A stretch of DNA of 62,675 nt, from NCBI GenBank assembly GCA_964459325.1, contig CAYWKU010000020.1, positions 1-62,675 on the forward strand, in the 5' to 3' direction. Below the pieces are notes generated by a model. That model did not search any database. It had not been told where the DNA came from and saw only the letters and a list, made by a program, of their open reading frames with translations. Source of the stretch: CAYWKU01 sp964459325 (lineage in GTDB: Bacteria > RBG-13-61-14 > CAYWKU01). The stretch's first letter is position 1; each line of letters opens with the position of its first letter. Below are positions 36,173 through 44,237 of this stretch, piece after piece. Both the position numbers and the translations under genes were made by a program.

Positions 36173-37297
36173 TTATCCGTATCCATGCGTTTTTGCGAAC
36201 ATTTTTCCGGGCCGCTGCTCGACCAGGCCCCCCAGCTCAAGGTTCAAAAGAGCCGAAGCTACGCGGTGAGGTGGTAGGTTACACGCTCTTGCAAGGTTGT
36301 CAATATGGACGGGTTCCGCGCCCAGATGGTTCCATATTTCCTTTTCGTCTCCGTCCAGTTCCGGTTCCGGCGGGGCCGGAGCTTCTGTTCCGGCTTTTCC
36401 CACGTCGAACTGGGGGAGAATTTCCTCGATAATATCAGTAAAGTCGTCCACCAGCTTGGCGTGGCCCTTCTTTATAAGCTCGTTGGCGCCCCTGCTGGTT
36501 TTCGCCCCGGCCTCGCCGGGCACCGCGAACACCTCCCGGCCCTGTTCGTGAGCCAGCCTTGCGGTAATCAGGCTTCCCGAGTCCGGGGTGGTGGCCTGCA
36601 CTACAACGACTCCCAGGCTCATGCCGCTAATGATGCGGTTGCGGGCCGGAAAGTTTCCCCGCTCGGGTCTCGAGCCGAGCGGGAAGGGTGAAGCCACCGC
36701 GCCGTTTTGAGCTATCTCCCCGAAAAGTTTGCGGTTTTCGGGAGGGTAAATCACGTCCGGGCCGCTTCCCAGAACGGCGATGGTGCGCCCCCCGCCATCG
36801 AGAGCGCCCCGGTGCGCTGTGCTGTCTATCCCCCGGGCCATGCCGCTCACAACCGTAATTCCGGCCCTCGCCAATTCCCTTGTCAGTTTATGGGCCGTCC
36901 TTTTGCCGTAGTCGGTCGGGTCGCGGCTGCCCACGACCGCCACCGACAGCTCGTCTGTTTCCCTTAGTTCGCCGGTATAATAGAGCACCGGGGGCGGGTC
37001 GTCTATGCGGGCGAGGAGCCCGGGATAGTCATCGAAGCCGGGCATGGTGACATTGATGTTCTTCTCGCGAATTTTTTCCAGCTCATCGCCGCCCACCTTT
37101 TCCGGGTCGGTGGAAAGTATAGCGTCTACCGTAGGTCGCTGGATGCGTGGAATTTTTTCCAGGTTCGCCCGCCCGGCCTTGAATACGTTTGCAGGCGTCC
37201 CGAAGCGCTCCATGAGCTTTGAGTATGTTCTCGTGCCCACGCCCGGGATGGAGTTCAACGCCAAGGCGTGGACAATCTCTCTGTCCGGCGGCTTCAT
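36173..37297 (-). CDS. dprA: DNA-processing protein DprA
   Basis: The 374-residue protein has an N-terminal helix-hairpin-helix region (SIPGVGTRTYSKLMERFG), a Rossmann-like core with VVGSRDPTDYGKR, TVVSGMARGIDSTAHRGAL and GNFPARNRIISG, and a C-terminal winged helix (residues 310-370). It loads RecA on incoming single-stranded DNA in natural transformation. It is the first gene of a dprA-topA pair. Upstream is an unrelated minus-strand gene 66 bases away. Confidence 0.95.
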   Translation of the reverse strand: MKPPDREIVHALALNSIPGVGTRTYSKLMERFGTPANVFKAGRANLEKIPRIQRPTVDAILSTDPEKVGGDELEKIREKNINVTMPGFDDYPGLLARIDDPPPVLYYTGELRETDELSVAVVGSRDPTDYGKRTAHKLTRELARAGITVVSGMARGIDSTAHRGALDGGGRTIAVLGSGPDVIYPPENRKLFGEIAQNGAVASPFPLGSRPERGNFPARNRIISGMSLGVVVVQATTPDSGSLITARLAHEQGREVFAVPGEAGAKTSRGANELIKKGHAKLVDDFTDIIEEILPQFDVGKAGTEAPAPPEPELDGDEKEIWNHLGAEPVHIDNLARACNLPPHRVASALLNLELGGLVEQRPGKMFAKTHGYG

Positions 37298-37363
37298 TCA
37301 AAAGGCAATTTTAAGCCCACCTTGCGATAAATGTCAAATGGCCTTGCGGCACATACGTTAAGG

Positions 37364-38611
37364 TCAATAAAATTCTTCGCTCGAAATTTCGGAATCTTCT
37401 TCTTTTCCCGATGTTTTTACCCGACGCCGGAGGCTTAACAGCGATAAACATGCGCCCGTTGGGCAGAAAACCCGGCACCAGAAGCGCTTGAACCAGCCGG
37501 AAATCAGAAGCGCAAACAATGCGTAAGCCCAGATAAAGACGGTAAGCCTGTCCATTGTAAGTCCTTCTTCCGGTTTGAAAATCAACATGTGAATCCGGTC
37601 GAAAAAGTACGGGTACGGCTCGAAGCCCGCCGCTTCACCTATCCCAATCGGAAATACCAACCCCACCAGCACAAAGAGCACTATCCACCTGAAATAGCGG
37701 ATTATTTTCCCCGCCCACGGGGATATGCTCCATTTAGTACCCGGTGCTATCCGCCATACTATCTCCTGGAGAGCGCCGTAGGGACATGCGTAGCCGCAGA
37801 AAACCGGCCCCCATATTACCGTCGTTATCAGCGCCCATACCAGGAGCACCAGCAGCGGGAGGTTGTTGAGGGAAGGAAGACTCAAACTCAACACATCGGT
37901 TATGTGGGAAAAACTCAACGGAATCGACAGGTATGCTCCAACGACACCTATGGCCAGAGCCCATGAAACCCATTTCAGTATCCGGGGGCGCTTCTTTATG
38001 CGAGCTGCCAGCGCCACCAGGAGAGCGGCTCCCAGCACAATAGCTTCAAACAGCTTTTTCCCGGCTCCTTTCGATTCCGGCGCCTTGATTCCGAAAAGCT
38101 GATTAGCAACCCGGCGGGACGACGTTTCCACGTCCCCCGCGATGGCTTCGCTTGTGACCGTGGCTCCGGTAACCGCGTCTATGTCGGCAAGATTTTCAGT
38201 GACGGTTTTGTCTTTGAATTTTTCGAGGAAATCGCTACGGAGCACCCTCTTCATGTAGTAAGGCGTCTCCCTGTTTTCGAGCACCACCAGCCGTTTAATG
38301 GCGCCGTCGGTGTTCATGCCCACCAGAACGGGCACCGGCCCCACGTATCCCTTTATATCCGGCGGCAACTCGGTGGTAATGAATACCGCCCCCGCCGTCT
38401 CGCCCGATTTGTGCCGGGCAAGCCAGTGGTGAAACGGGTCATGGCGCTCGGTGAAACCGTCAGCGTCCGGGAAGGCTGAATCGAGTTGCGAAGCGGTGGG
38501 CTTCGGGGTGACGGATTTATCCTCCCGTAGCAGGTTGGTTCCTATTATCATTGCGATTCCGGCTACCAAAAGTGCCCATCGGAAGATTCTCGCCGACAAG
38601 CTTCGTTTCAT
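37364..38611 (-). CDS. FMN-binding and 4Fe-4S membrane protein (NosR/RnfG-NapH-like)
   Basis: The 415-residue protein starts with a signal-anchor (10-27) and an extracytoplasmic FMN-binding domain in which the motif DAVTGATVTSEA near residue 146 is the site of covalent flavin attachment in NosR, NqrC and RnfG. Then come about five membrane helices with two cysteine clusters, FCGYACPYGA near 275 and FWCRVFCPTGAC near 385, as in NapH and NosR polyferredoxins. It probably moves electrons across the membrane from quinol or flavin; the partner is unknown. No nitrous oxide reductase gene is in view. Confidence 0.85.
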   Translation of the reverse strand: MKRSLSARIFRWALLVAGIAMIIGTNLLREDKSVTPKPTASQLDSAFPDADGFTERHDPFHHWLARHKSGETAGAVFITTELPPDIKGYVGPVPVLVGMNTDGAIKRLVVLENRETPYYMKRVLRSDFLEKFKDKTVTENLADIDAVTGATVTSEAIAGDVETSSRRVANQLFGIKAPESKGAGKKLFEAIVLGAALLVALAARIKKRPRILKWVSWALAIGVVGAYLSIPLSFSHITDVLSLSLPSLNNLPLLVLLVWALITTVIWGPVFCGYACPYGALQEIVWRIAPGTKWSISPWAGKIIRYFRWIVLFVLVGLVFPIGIGEAAGFEPYPYFFDRIHMLIFKPEEGLTMDRLTVFIWAYALFALLISGWFKRFWCRVFCPTGACLSLLSLRRRVKTSGKEEDSEISSEEFY

Positions 38612-38661
38612 GGGGCATATGATGTCACGTTAAAGTGGTTGGTACAACATTCTCCCTGCTG

Positions 38662-38688
38662 TTGAGGTGCGGGTCAATATGCTAAAAT
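38662..38688 (+). promoter_or_regulatory. Possible promoter of the methylmalonyl-CoA mutase gene
   Basis: TTGAGG at 38662-38667 and TGCTAAAAT ending at 38688 form a weak -35 with an extended -10 (TGn before TAAAAT), spaced 15 bases. The gene starts at 38720 with GAGGAG ahead of it. Confidence 0.35.
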
Positions 38689-38719
38689 CTCAACAAATAG
38701 GATCGAGGAGTTGTAAATC

Positions 38720-40378
38720 ATGAGCGATGACGATATTCGTTCCGCCAAGGAAAAATGGGAAGAGACGGTTTTAAAGAAAACCCTGGATAAGCACCCGGAA
38801 AGAAAGGATAAGTTCGAAACCACCTCGGGCGTAGAGGTGGACAGGGTTTATCTGCCCCAAGAGAGGGATTACGTATCCGAGCTCGGCTTTCCCGGTTCGT
38901 ATCCCTTCACCCGTGGGGTTCAGCCCACCATGTACCGGGGGCGGCTGTGGACGATGAGGCAATACGCCGGCTTCGGCAGCGCCGAGGATACCAACAAGCG
39001 GTATAAGTATCTGCTCGACCAGGGCCAGACGGGGTTGAGCGTGGCCTTCGACCTTCCCACCCAGATGGGATACAACTCCGACCATCCCATGAGCCGTGGC
39101 GAAGTGGGAAGAGTGGGGGTCGCAATAGACTCCATCGAGGACATGGAGAGGCTGTTCGATTCCATCCCGCTGGGCAAGGTGAGCACTTCCATGACCATTA
39201 ACTCCACCGCCGCCATCCTGCTGGCCATGTACGTGGCGGTTGCTAAAAAGCAGGGCGTGGACATCGGCAACCTTCGGGGAACCATACAGAATGACGTATT
39301 GAAGGAGTATGTTGCACGGGGCACCTATATTTTCCCTCCTCACCACAGTATGAGGATAATCACCGACATTTTCGGATACTGCGCAGGCAGCGTGCCCCGC
39401 TGGAACACCATCTCCATCTCCGGCTACCATATGCGAGAAGCCGGGTGCACCGCCGTGCAGGAAGTGGCGTTTACACTGGCCGACGCCGTGGAATACGTGC
39501 AGGCTGCCGTGGATGCCGGGCTGGATGTGGACGATTTTGGCCCGGGCTTGAGCTTCTTCTTCTGCGTGCAGAATAACTTCCTGGAGGAGGTGGCCAAGTT
39601 CCGTGCGGCGAGACGGATGTGGGCCAGGATTATGAAGGAACGCTTCGGAAGCAAGAATCCGCGCAGCCAGATGCTGCGGTTCCATACTCAGACCGCCGGA
39701 GCCAGCCTTACAGCCCAGCAGCCGGAAGTCAACACAATCCGGGTCACGCTACAGGCCCTGGCTTCGGTGCTCGGCGGCACCAACAGCCTGCACACTTGCA
39801 GCCGGGACGAGGCTCTGAGTCTGCCCACCGAGGAGGCTGTAACAATCGCCCTGCGCACTCAGCAGGTAATCGCCCACGAGTCGGGAGTGACGGATACCGT
39901 CGACCCGCTTGGCGGAAGTTACGCCATCGAGTCCATGACCGACGCCATCGAAGAAGAGGCCGAGAAGTTGATTAAAAAGGTGGACGAGTTGGGCGGCATG
40001 GTGCGGGCCATCGAGGGCGGATTCGTGCAGAGGGAAATCCAGGAGGCCAGCTATCGCTACCAGCTCGAAGTGGAAAACTCCGAGCGCGTCGTTGTGGGGG
40101 TCAACAAGTTCCGCACCGAGGAGGAAATGGCCGTGCCCATTACACGCATAGACAAGGCAGTAGAAGAGGCGCAAACAAGGAGGCTGGACAGGGTCCGCGA
40201 GGAGCGCGACGGCGCGAAGGTGGATAAGGCCCTGTCGAGGCTGGCGGATGCGGCGAGGGGGAGCGATAACCTGATGGAGCCTATCGTGGAAGCCGTCGAG
40301 GTTTATGCCACCATCGGCGAAATCGCTGACACCCTGAGGGAAGTCTTCGGCGAATACAAGGAGCAGGTGGTTTTATAA
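38720..40378 (+). CDS. Methylmalonyl-CoA mutase, large (catalytic) subunit
   Basis: The 552-residue protein covers the TIM-barrel substrate-binding part of the mutase: TRGVQPTMYRGRLWTMRQYAG near residue 65, AFDLPTQMGYNSDHP near 110, HTQTAGASLTAQQPEVN near 317 and GGTNSLHTCSRDEAL near 352. It lacks the B12-binding C-terminal domain of about 130 residues, so it belongs to the split form that needs a separate small subunit, which is not nearby. It interconverts methylmalonyl- and succinyl-CoA in propionate or branched-chain metabolism; isobutyryl- or another acyl-CoA mutase cannot be excluded. Confidence 0.9.
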   Translation: MSDDDIRSAKEKWEETVLKKTLDKHPERKDKFETTSGVEVDRVYLPQERDYVSELGFPGSYPFTRGVQPTMYRGRLWTMRQYAGFGSAEDTNKRYKYLLDQGQTGLSVAFDLPTQMGYNSDHPMSRGEVGRVGVAIDSIEDMERLFDSIPLGKVSTSMTINSTAAILLAMYVAVAKKQGVDIGNLRGTIQNDVLKEYVARGTYIFPPHHSMRIITDIFGYCAGSVPRWNTISISGYHMREAGCTAVQEVAFTLADAVEYVQAAVDAGLDVDDFGPGLSFFFCVQNNFLEEVAKFRAARRMWARIMKERFGSKNPRSQMLRFHTQTAGASLTAQQPEVNTIRVTLQALASVLGGTNSLHTCSRDEALSLPTEEAVTIALRTQQVIAHESGVTDTVDPLGGSYAIESMTDAIEEEAEKLIKKVDELGGMVRAIEGGFVQREIQEASYRYQLEVENSERVVVGVNKFRTEEEMAVPITRIDKAVEEAQTRRLDRVREERDGAKVDKALSRLADAARGSDNLMEPIVEAVEVYATIGEIADTLREVFGEYKEQVVL

Positions 40379-40382
40379 AACT

Positions 40383-40411
40383 ATGGTAGGCGCGACACTT
40401 TTGTCGCGCTT
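40383..40411. repeat. REP-like palindromic unit
   Basis: ATGGTAGG followed by stem GCGCGACA/TGTCGCGC and loop CTTT, the same plan as the pair at 76-151. It lies just after the stop of the mutase gene and could also act on transcript ends. The interval 40379-40683 holds no gene, only repeats. Confidence 0.7.
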
Positions 40412-40549
40412 CCCCAAGGTTGCCGCCGGGTGGCATGTCCGTCCGGGCGTGTTGCGTAAGCAACAAGAAACCTAACTCCGAAGTTCGGGAATCATCAAAA
40501 AGTATTTCCTTTACCCGTAGTGCATGGACATTGTTTCTTGTCCTTCAGA

Positions 40550-40657
40550 CCCGGACGTATAACGTCCGGGCCATCCAGCCCGGCAGGAGTGCCGGGCCTA
40601 CCATCCGCGTGATGCCCAAAAAACCACCTTGGTAGGCGCGGCACTCTTGCCGCGCAT
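40550..40657. repeat. REP-like repeat cluster
   Basis: Three palindromes follow each other: CCCGGACGT/ACGTCCGGG at about 40550-40570, then CCCGGCA/TGCCGGG with CCTACCAT at 40577-40604, then TTGGTAGG with GCGCGGCA/TGCCGCGC at 40629-40657. The last two face each other. Arm sequences differ between units while pairing is kept. Confidence 0.7.
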
Positions 40658-40683
40658 CATATTGTTGGAATTTGGAGGATTTG

Positions 40684-42348
40684 TCAGGAGGAGGCGGTTT
40701 TTTGAGCGGCGAAGCGCTCGGCGTATTCCGGCCCGAAGCGCTCCTTCAGTTGCCGCTTGAGCACTTTCATAGTCATCCCGTAGGGCATTTCTTCTGCCGG
40801 AACTATTTTGATTGCGCGGGGCCGCTTGTAAGCGGCGATGTTTTCCTCGCACCAGCTCAAAAGCTCCTCTTCGGTAAGTTCCTCGCCGGGTTTCAGCGAC
40901 ACGATGGCCACCGGTACTTCCTTCTTGGTGGGGTGGGGCACACCGATGACCGCCGCCTGCCCGACGGCGGGGTGTTCAAGCACCTCCCGCTCGACCTCCA
41001 CGCTGAACACCGAGTAGCCGCCGGTTTTAACAACGTCCTTGGCGCGGTCTACAAAGTATACCAGTCCGAAGCGGTTTTTCATGGCCAGGTCGCCGGTGCG
41101 GAACCAGTCGCCCTGTTTTACCTCGCGGGTGGCCTCCTCGTTTTTCCAGTAGCCTTTCGTTACGCCCGGGCCTTTCACCGCCAACTCCCCGACCTTCCCC
41201 GGCGGAAGCTTGTTGTTGTTTTCATCCACGACCTTAACCTTGAACGGATATACGGGAAAGCCCACACAACCTTTTTTGAAGCTCAGCCCCGGTAATACTA
41301 TTTTGAGCATGCAGATTCCCGCCAGCTCGACCATCCCGTAGGCTTCGGCGAAGATGGGCCTGAGCAGCCTTTTTCCGAAAAGCTTAACCATGGCGCCGTG
41401 TTGGCGCATTACGTCTATGTGCTCCTGGGGCATGGCGTCCGCTGCGCTGCCCCAGCCCCGTATGCTGGAGAGGTCATATTTTTCCAGTCCCTCTTGTATC
41501 ATCATGGAGTACATCGCCGGGACGCCGACGAAGAAGGTTACCCTTTTGTCCTGAATTGTCTGCAACGCCCGGGTCGGATGGAACCTTTTCATATAGTACC
41601 CGCTCAGGCCGGACATCATTCCCATGAGGCTTACGCAGAAGCCCATCACGTGGGCCTGCGGCAGCACCATCAGGCCGTAATCGCGCTTTCCGGCGGGCAG
41701 GATGGCCGACGCTATCTTCTGGCCGGTAAGCAGCGAGTTGGAAGTCATCACCGCGCCCTTGGGAAAACCGGTGGTACCGGAGGTGTAGAATATGGCTACC
41801 GGGTCGTTGGGGGAAATATCCGCCGGGGCCAACTCGGAGCTTGAGGCGACCATAGCGTCGTCCAGACTTACGAATCCTTCCAGGTTGTCGTGGGCCGGGC
41901 CGGCCATTATCCATTTTTCGATATTAGGCAGCAGCGAGCGGTCCCGGATGTTTTCGTCAAAGACTTCCCGGTCGGTGATTAATGCGGAGGCTTCGGCATT
42001 TTCCACGATGTACTTTATCTCGGAAGGTTTGAGCATGTAATTGAGAGGGACGGCTATGGCGCCGATTTTCTGCACGGCGAAGATAATCTGCGCCAGGTCG
42101 GCGTTGTTGCCCGTTACGATGGCCACCACGTCGCCCTTGCGCACGCCGATTTCCAGCAGGGCGCCGCCCGCGCGGTTGACAAACTCAAGCCCCTTGTCCC
42201 CCACGATTTTGTCGCCTGACAGGCATTTATATTCGAGCGGAGTATCGAGCTCGATTACCCTGCCATGGCCGTGGATTTCGTGGAGCTTATCGTGAAGATT
42301 GGCCATGGTAAGCCCGGTATCGCGCGCCAGTTTTATCTTTTCAAACAT
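40684..42348 (-). CDS. Long-chain-fatty-acid/acyl-CoA ligase (AMP-forming)
   Basis: The 554-residue protein has P-loop IFYTSGTTGFPKGAVM near residue 190, the A5-type segment AEAYGMVELAG near 338, DWFRTGDLAMKNRFGLV near 425 and the C-terminal lysine in RPRAIKIVPAEEMPYGMTMKV near 520, all as in FadD-type ligases. It activates a carboxylic acid as CoA thioester. It converges on the mutase gene, with which it could share a role in acyl-CoA metabolism. Its 5' end is 29 bases from the second MITE copy, so the element may affect its promoter. Confidence 0.9.
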   Translation of the reverse strand: MFEKIKLARDTGLTMANLHDKLHEIHGHGRVIELDTPLEYKCLSGDKIVGDKGLEFVNRAGGALLEIGVRKGDVVAIVTGNNADLAQIIFAVQKIGAIAVPLNYMLKPSEIKYIVENAEASALITDREVFDENIRDRSLLPNIEKWIMAGPAHDNLEGFVSLDDAMVASSSELAPADISPNDPVAIFYTSGTTGFPKGAVMTSNSLLTGQKIASAILPAGKRDYGLMVLPQAHVMGFCVSLMGMMSGLSGYYMKRFHPTRALQTIQDKRVTFFVGVPAMYSMMIQEGLEKYDLSSIRGWGSAADAMPQEHIDVMRQHGAMVKLFGKRLLRPIFAEAYGMVELAGICMLKIVLPGLSFKKGCVGFPVYPFKVKVVDENNNKLPPGKVGELAVKGPGVTKGYWKNEEATREVKQGDWFRTGDLAMKNRFGLVYFVDRAKDVVKTGGYSVFSVEVEREVLEHPAVGQAAVIGVPHPTKKEVPVAIVSLKPGEELTEEELLSWCEENIAAYKRPRAIKIVPAEEMPYGMTMKVLKRQLKERFGPEYAERFAAQKTASS

Positions 42349-42377
42349 TTCATACCCCCCTCGAAAGATTTCATTAG

Positions 42378-42525
42378 CAGGGTGTTGAAAAAGTCAGAAA
42401 CGTAACGCCGCCATCCTTGGCGGCACTTGTAAGTAGCTGATTTTATTAAGGCGCCTTTTGCCGGCAAGCCATGCGGCCTGAGAAGGATGCCAGCGTTACG
42501 AAAAATAGCATTTTTCAACACCCTG
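42378..42525. mobile_element. 148-bp MITE, copy 2 (inverted relative to copy 1)
   Basis: Same ends (CAGGGTGTTGAAAAA and its inverse) and same length as 15384-15531 when read on the other strand, with a single base difference in the loop of the internal GCCGCCA hairpin. It is flanked by perfect TTAG duplications at 42374-42377 and 42526-42529, again YTAR. The near identity means recent movement or gene conversion. Confidence 0.92.
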
Positions 42526-42582
42526 TTAGTGATTTAATAGCGCCGGTTTTTCACATATAAATATCATACATTGTATATTTAT

Positions 42583-44142
42583 TCAAGGTTTAATTTTCAC
42601 TGGAAGATATCGGATAATGTAGATTTCATCACAGACTGTATCGAATTTTATTCCCCTTTGGTTGAGGAAGTTTTCAACACCCCTGCGCCTGGAAGTATGC
42701 CTGATAAGCCGCGCCACCCACGGCACTTCCTTTCCGTCTTTAATGGCCCTGTTCACCATTCTCACGTAAGGAGGGTATCTGTCCTCCGAGTTCATACGCC
42801 GGGAGATAATTTCCTCTTCGCTTTCGAACATCAGGTTCCACTGCATCATGAAATCGGTGCAGAAGATGTACTCGATTCCATCGGCCTCGAGCTTATCTAT
42901 CGTGCGTTGCACGCAGGACGCCTGCATCGGCAGTTTCTGGGTGCCGGGGCCGTATATTGTGGCTTTTCCGATGAATTTTGCCTGCACGATAATCCCGGTT
43001 AACAGCGCCGCTATCATGAGCGTCCGGCCGATAATTCTCGCCGTCGGTTTCCAGTTTGCCATGCTGCAAAAAACCACCCCCATAGCCATGCACAAGAAGG
43101 GCAATGACGCCAGAAAGTGCCTCGGCGCCACGAAATACAGCCGGAGAAAAAGCGCCGGCAGGGGCGCCAAGAGGGGAGGGATGACCAGTAGCGCATGTTT
43201 GGCGCGCTCGATGCCGGAGCCGTTGATTGCATACTTTATCACCATAATTATGCAAATGACCGACAAAACCAGCCATAACCAGCCTACGAACACCATCCAG
43301 TAAGGAGGGGATATATCTATACCATCGAGATAAGGCCGGAAAAAAGCGGGTATCTTCCCCGTCATCGTAATAAAGCGGTTTGTACCGAAAGCTTCCGCCA
43401 TGCCGGTTTTGGGGTTCCAGGCGCTTTTCTCCGGCATGGCCAGCATTACCGGTATGCTTACTGCAAGCACTCCCAGAATCAATGCGGGAAGCTTTAAGCT
43501 TGTGAACATACTCCGCCTTTTGTAGACCAGCGCAAAGATAACGAGCGCGCCCGCCGGGCCTGCGGCCAGCGGTTGAGCCAATGCGGCTGCTGCGGCGAAC
43601 AGTCCCAGAAGGAATGCGCCCGTATACCCGCCATGCTTTGAGTAGTCTTTGTTTTCCATTAACCCCCATGCCGACCGGAGGGCAAGCATTAGGAGTATCA
43701 GCGCAATGAAATGCCCGCCGCGGAGCTTGCTGAACCAGAACGCCAGGGTGGGAGTGGCCGAAAGGCTCGCGACGGCGAATAAGGCGGCGGTTTTGCCGAA
43801 AATACGATTAGTTACAGTCGCTGTTACAACAACAAAACCCCCGAAAATCAACAGGGCCACTATTTTTACCGAGCCGACGTTGAGGGAAGTGACGGCCATA
43901 ACTGCCGTCGTTAGAAGCGCTTCCGGGCCGGCCCCCGCTCCGTAGCGTTGCCCGTACATGAATATCGGAATACCCTTGCCCGACAGTACATGCCGGGCCA
44001 TCAGGCCCATTATAGCCTCGTCCCCGTCAACCGCATAAAGGCCGGTAAAAAGCGCCACGAGCTTGACAACGGCGGCCACGCCGATAACGGCGAGCAGTCC
44101 TTTTGTCCACAATGCGGAGTTGTTTGTGCTTTCAGCGTTCAT
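42583..44142 (-). CDS. GT39-like polytopic glycosyltransferase
   Basis: The 519-residue protein has about ten membrane helices. After the first helix the loop contains YAVDGDEAIMGLMARHVLSGKG, the acidic DE pair of GT-C enzymes, followed by FMYGQRYGAGAGPEALL. A soluble C-terminal domain of about 110 residues ends the protein. It would transfer a sugar from a polyprenyl phosphate on the outside of the membrane. It is divergent from mutS and not close to the main glycan cluster. Confidence 0.78.
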   Translation of the reverse strand: MNAESTNNSALWTKGLLAVIGVAAVVKLVALFTGLYAVDGDEAIMGLMARHVLSGKGIPIFMYGQRYGAGAGPEALLTTAVMAVTSLNVGSVKIVALLIFGGFVVVTATVTNRIFGKTAALFAVASLSATPTLAFWFSKLRGGHFIALILLMLALRSAWGLMENKDYSKHGGYTGAFLLGLFAAAAALAQPLAAGPAGALVIFALVYKRRSMFTSLKLPALILGVLAVSIPVMLAMPEKSAWNPKTGMAEAFGTNRFITMTGKIPAFFRPYLDGIDISPPYWMVFVGWLWLVLSVICIIMVIKYAINGSGIERAKHALLVIPPLLAPLPALFLRLYFVAPRHFLASLPFLCMAMGVVFCSMANWKPTARIIGRTLMIAALLTGIIVQAKFIGKATIYGPGTQKLPMQASCVQRTIDKLEADGIEYIFCTDFMMQWNLMFESEEEIISRRMNSEDRYPPYVRMVNRAIKDGKEVPWVARLIRHTSRRRGVENFLNQRGIKFDTVCDEIYIIRYLPVKIKP

Positions 44143-44237
44143 CTTTCAGGTGTCGATAATAAGCCTGCTTGTTTACGATTACAAACATCTTTTCCCGGCT
44201 TTCGATGCGGGGAGCTTTTTGCTAATATCAAACCGTC

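Noticed and set aside
38771..39685. A 304-residue antisense frame over the mutase gene, and similar long antisense frames over topA, mutS and other genes
   Set aside because: They mirror codon bias of the real GC-rich genes and have no family features.
42333..42521. A 62-residue minus-strand open frame
   Set aside because: It reads through the second MITE copy and has no independent support.
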